NCBI GenBank assembly: GCA_937873445.1
Contig: CALMWF010000016.1
Location: 58,701 to 122,700 of the forward strand
Length of the DNA stretch: 64,000 nt
Origin: an uncultured Alphaproteobacteria bacterium
GTDB lineage: Bacteria; Pseudomonadota; Alphaproteobacteria; Rhizobiales; Aestuariivirgaceae
Direction: 5' to 3'
In this document: piece by piece, positions 61,550-64,000 of the stretch
How positions within the stretch are numbered: position 1 is the first letter of the stretch
Layout of the letters: every line of letters begins with the position of its first letter
Translations under genes and position numbers: made by a program
The notes under the pieces: generated by a model
The model's input: the letters and a program-made list of their open reading frames with translations, nothing else
What the model was told of the DNA's origin: nothing
Database searches by the model: none

Positions 61550-61722
61550 CAGTCCAGTTTCCGTGCGGCTTCGGCCAGCATCACGGGAATGCCGTCCTTG
61601 ATGGGGTAAGCCAGGCCCGCAGCGGTGGAAATCAGTTCCTGCCGGGCGGGGTCATAGCGCAATGTGGTTTTGCTGACAGGGCAGACCAGGCGTTCCAGCA
61701 GACGGGGATCGGCTTGGGTCAT
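61549..61722 (-). CDS. Trm112-family (YcaR-like) small protein
   Basis: A 57-residue protein beginning [18 protein letters not shown], with [12 protein letters not shown] and the C-terminal [21 protein letters not shown]. These are the Trm112/YcaR signatures; the single N-terminal Cys is kept (LVCPVSK) but the zinc-site partners of longer homologs are missing. Eukaryotic Trm112 activates methyltransferases; the bacterial role is unclear. It is tightly packed between the LON-domain and DUF971 genes. Confidence 0.88.
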   Translation of the reverse strand: MTQADPRLLERLVCPVSKTTLRYDPARQELISTAAGLAYPIKDGIPVMLAEAARKLD

Positions 61723-61731
61723 GGCAGCTTC

Positions 61732-62403
61732 CTATTGCAAGGACGGCGGGCCGTCGCCGCGGTTGCGGGCCAGGCTCATTTCGGTGAGGGCCACCAGCAC
61801 CTCGGCACGGGCAGCAAGGTCGGGGGCCTCCAGCAGCGCCTGCTTGTCGCGCGGGCCATAGGGCGCCAGCAGCGACAGGGTGTTGACCAGTGCCTCGGTG
61901 GAGGCACCGTCCACCTCGCGCCAGTCGGCCGACATGTCATGAGCCTCCAGGAAGGCACGGAAGGTCTTGAGCAGGTGGGAGCGGTCAACGCCTGCCACAC
62001 CGGCGTCGGGGGTGAGGTCGGCCGCGAAGGGTGCATAATCCGCCTCGATCTGACGATAGGGCGTGGTAACGGAGAGTTCCCCGGCCACGCGGAAGCGGCA
62101 GATGCCGGACAGTGTCACCATCAGGCGTTCATCGGGCGTTTCGGAAAAGGCGGTGATGCGGCCGACACAGCCAACGCGGTGCAGGCTGGCCCCGTCCGGG
62201 ACAAGGCCTTCGCCACTGTCGCCCTCGGGCTGGATCATGCCGATCAGCCGGTCGCCGGCCAGGGCATCATTGACCATGGCCAGATAGCGCGGCTCGAATA
62301 TTTGCAGCGGCAGTTCGGTGCGCGGCAACAGCAAAGCGCCCGACAGCGGAAACACTGGAATGCGCGCCGTCAAATCGGCGGTGCTGGGGTAGCGGCGCTT
62401 CAT
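61732..62403 (-). CDS. LON substrate-binding domain protein
   Basis: A 223-residue stand-alone LON N-terminal (PUA-like) domain protein without the AAA+ or protease parts. It has IPVFPLSGALLLPRTELPLQIFEPRYLAMVNDAL, GCVGRITAFSETPDERLMVTLSG and a helical C-terminus. Such proteins are common in Alphaproteobacteria, beside the thioredoxin-like gene as here; a role in proteolysis or protein binding is only assumed. ATG 62403 is directly downstream of the thioredoxin gene (1 bp). Confidence 0.9.
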   Translation of the reverse strand: MKRRYPSTADLTARIPVFPLSGALLLPRTELPLQIFEPRYLAMVNDALAGDRLIGMIQPEGDSGEGLVPDGASLHRVGCVGRITAFSETPDERLMVTLSGICRFRVAGELSVTTPYRQIEADYAPFAADLTPDAGVAGVDRSHLLKTFRAFLEAHDMSADWREVDGASTEALVNTLSLLAPYGPRDKQALLEAPDLAARAEVLVALTEMSLARNRGDGPPSLQ

Positions 62404-62404
62404 G

Positions 62405-63286
62405 TCAGGAAAACAGCACCGAAGAGAGCTTGCGCCGCCCTGCCAGGGTGGCATCGTCCTTCGGTCCCCAATCCTCGAAGAACTGGACCAGCTGCTTGCG
62501 CGCCGCCTCCTCGTTCCAGCTGCGGTCCTTGCGGATGATGGCAATGAGCTGGTCGGTGGCCTCGGCGCGCTTGCCGGCGCGGTTCAGTGCCCGGGCCAGA
62601 TCGAGTTTCACCGTCAGGTCGGCGGGATTTTTTTCTGCCGCCTGCTCCAGCCGGGACAGTTCGTTGTGATCAACCGGATTGAGAGCAAGATCGAGGGCGG
62701 CACGCGCCTGGGCCAGCGTGGCGTCCGCCGCCAGTTCCTTAGGCACCGCAGCCAGGGTGGCCCGGGCGACATCAATCTGGCCCAGGCCGATTTCGGCCAA
62801 GGCCTTCAGTGCATGGGCCTCGGCCTGCTGCGGGTCCACCCCCAGCACCTGGCCTGCGATGTCGAGCACAAAGGCAAAATCATTCTTGTCATAGGCGGCC
62901 CGCGCCGCCTCCAGCGCCTTGGCGATCTGCTGGGCCATGCCGCCCTGCTTGCCCAGCCGGTCGATGAACTGGCGGACCTGCGATTCCGGCAGGGCGCCCA
63001 TGAAGGCGTCCACCGGCTGACCGTCCACAAAGGCAAAAACAGCGGGAATGGACTGGACCTGCATCTGGGCGGCGATCTGCTGGTTCTTGTCTACGTCGAT
63101 CTTGACCAGCTTCACCTTGCCGGCCTTCTCCTTCACCAGTTTTTCCAGTGTCGGGCCAAGCTGGCGGCAGGGGCCGCACCATTCGGCCCAGAAGTCAACG
63201 ATGACGGGCACCGTCTTCGAGGCCTCGATGACATCGGCCATGAAGGTGCGGCTGTCGGAATCCTTGATGAGATCGGAAGGGGTCAT
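62405..63286 (-). CDS. thioredoxin-TPR co-chaperone (CnoX/YbbN-like)
   Basis: A 293-residue protein with an N-terminal thioredoxin domain (residues about 8-115, VIVDFWAEWCGPCRQLGP, cis-Pro in VQSIPAVFAF) and a C-terminal tetratricopeptide-like helical region (about 125-290) ending in the conserved EEAARKQLVQFFEDWGP. E. coli CnoX has an altered active site (SxxC); here both cysteines of WCGPC are present, so redox activity is possible. It probably protects or delivers clients to GroEL. Confidence 0.9.
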   Translation of the reverse strand: MTPSDLIKDSDSRTFMADVIEASKTVPVIVDFWAEWCGPCRQLGPTLEKLVKEKAGKVKLVKIDVDKNQQIAAQMQVQSIPAVFAFVDGQPVDAFMGALPESQVRQFIDRLGKQGGMAQQIAKALEAARAAYDKNDFAFVLDIAGQVLGVDPQQAEAHALKALAEIGLGQIDVARATLAAVPKELAADATLAQARAALDLALNPVDHNELSRLEQAAEKNPADLTVKLDLARALNRAGKRAEATDQLIAIIRKDRSWNEEAARKQLVQFFEDWGPKDDATLAGRRKLSSVLFS

Positions 63287-63324
63287 GATTCAATCCGTAT
63301 GATGGGTCAGGTAAAAATGGGCGT

Positions 63325-63846
63325 TCAGGCCTGGGATTGCAAGGCGGGCTCGGCCACCGCGACAATGCGAGGCGCATGGCCCAGGCTTTCGATGAAGCGG
63401 GTCAGGTCGGCGCTGGCGATGGCGGTGGTGGCGGCATTGTGGAGAGGATGAAAGTTGAGCAGCGGCTCGGCCATCATGCGCTGGTCGAGAATGACAGTGA
63501 CGCGGCGTTCACGGTCATTGATGAGGCCGAAGGGGGTGACGCCCCCCGGCTCCAGCCCCAGAACCGCCATGAGCAGCTCCGGCTTGCCGAAGGACAGGCG
63601 CTTTGAGCCAATTTTTGCCGGAGCCGCCTTCAGATCCACCCGGTCATCCTCCAGGCAGCAGATGAGCCACAGGGCCCCCTTCTCATCCTTGCAGAACAGG
63701 TTTTTGCAATGGCCGCCCGGCATGTCGCCATGCACCTTCTGCGCCTGTTCCACGGTAAAAACGGGGTCGTGGCGATGGGTGGTGGTGGTGATGCCCAGAC
63801 GGTCCAAATGGGCAAAAAGCTCGGCTTCCGTGGCGGGCATGGGCAT
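63325..63846 (-). CDS. prolyl-tRNA editing protein (YbaK/ProX-like deacylase)
   Basis: A 173-residue trans-editing domain that hydrolyses mischarged tRNA such as Ala-tRNA(Pro). It has YbaK-fold motifs: HDPVFTVEQAQKVHGDMPGGHCKNLFCKDEKG, the catalytic Lys in K-N-L-F, SFGKPELLMAVLGLEPGGVTPFGLIND and NFHPLHNAATTAI. The ATG is at 63846 or 63840; the ribosome-binding site does not clearly decide. The upstream 106 bp to the tRNA show no other gene. Confidence 0.9.
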   Translation of the reverse strand: MPMPATEAELFAHLDRLGITTTTHRHDPVFTVEQAQKVHGDMPGGHCKNLFCKDEKGALWLICCLEDDRVDLKAAPAKIGSKRLSFGKPELLMAVLGLEPGGVTPFGLINDRERRVTVILDQRMMAEPLLNFHPLHNAATTAIASADLTRFIESLGHAPRIVAVAEPALQSQA

Positions 63847-63952
63847 TCCGTAAACTGTATGGGATCGTTGTTGAACAGTGCTATTGCATTTACCCGCCGC
63901 TTAGGCAATAAGTCGCGCCGTCTCCCGCCCATCGGTGCGGGCAGGCCGCCAA

Positions 63953-64000
63953 GCGGGCGTAGCTCAGGGGTAGAGCACAACCTTGCCAAGGTTGGGGTCG
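63953..64000 (+). tRNA. tRNA-Gly (anticodon GCC), 5' part cut by window end
   Basis: The sequence begins GCGGGCGTAGCTCAGGGG, a tRNA acceptor and D-arm with the A-box, followed by an anticodon stem CAACC/GGTTG enclosing TTGCCAA, whose anticodon is GCC. The T-arm and 3' end lie beyond the window. Confidence 0.95.

Noticed and set aside
1..64000. CRISPR arrays, prophage, insertion sequences or plasmid genes
   Set aside because: No regularly spaced repeats, transposase, integrase, capsid or toxin-antitoxin-like genes were seen; the only repeats are the double-hairpin elements and short duplications.

Overview
The window is chromosomal DNA of an alphaproteobacterium, most probably of the order Hyphomicrobiales (Rhizobiales). 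The evidence is high G+C throughout, dense operons with many 4-base start/stop overlaps, and gene neighbourhoods typical of that group: rsmI-yraN-gshB, hemW-rdgB-rph beside hrcA-grpE, dnaK-dnaJ-dapB, secB/dnaQ-coaE-aroE-maf-ppsR beside hemE, and rho-mnmE-mnmG-rsmG-parA-parB with holA-lptE-leuS opposite. I cannot resolve family or genus. No phage, insertion sequence, CRISPR array or transposase is visible; almost everything is core chromosome.

Layout. 1-13.7 kb: glutathione, rRNA methylation and nucleotide/RNA maintenance genes, then the heat-shock genes hrcA, grpE, dnaK and dnaJ, with a YegP-like protein, an orphan ATP-grasp enzyme and AlkB between. RpoH-type promoters sit before grpE and dnaK. 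13.7-20.1 kb: dapB, gpmA, an acetyltransferase, Ogt, Nth, a membrane protein, a PfkB kinase and an XRE regulator. 20.2-23 kb: a Gram-negative (class GN) sortase with its VIT/VWA target. 23.1-27.6 kb: a four-gene 2-oxoacid:acceptor oxidoreductase whose last subunit fuses a flavin/pyridine-nucleotide module to a ferredoxin. 27.8-29.7 kb: a probable 4-hydroxyproline epimerase and a DapA-family lyase. 29.8-33.9 kb: XRE, Smr, MltA and Tim44-like genes, then FxsA and SecB.

33.9-50.5 kb looks like the replication-origin neighbourhood. The intergenic region 37450-37770 between ppsR and hemE carries several DnaA-box-like sequences, an AT-rich stretch with an IHF-like site, and a perfect TTAA-N7-TTAA CtrA box. 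hemE-adjacent origins are known in other Alphaproteobacteria. parA-parB lie 7-8 kb away with two near-consensus parS sites. 50.6-57.3 kb: YggS, an L,D-transpeptidase, a response regulator, a cyclic-nucleotide-binding protein, XthA, LolA and FtsK; the ftsK upstream region has a second perfect CtrA box. 57.4-61.1 kb: glnK and two tandem ammonium transporter genes with two near-consensus sigma-54 promoters. 61.2-64 kb: small housekeeping genes, including a 57-residue Trm112-like protein, and the start of a tRNA-Gly(GCC) gene.

The least explained signal is a family of bipartite double-hairpin intergenic repeats (13729-13888, 15944-16038, 27653-27752) whose stems covary between copies and which sit at gene 3' ends. 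The two amt paralogs also differ at the first pore histidine: Glu in one, His in the other.
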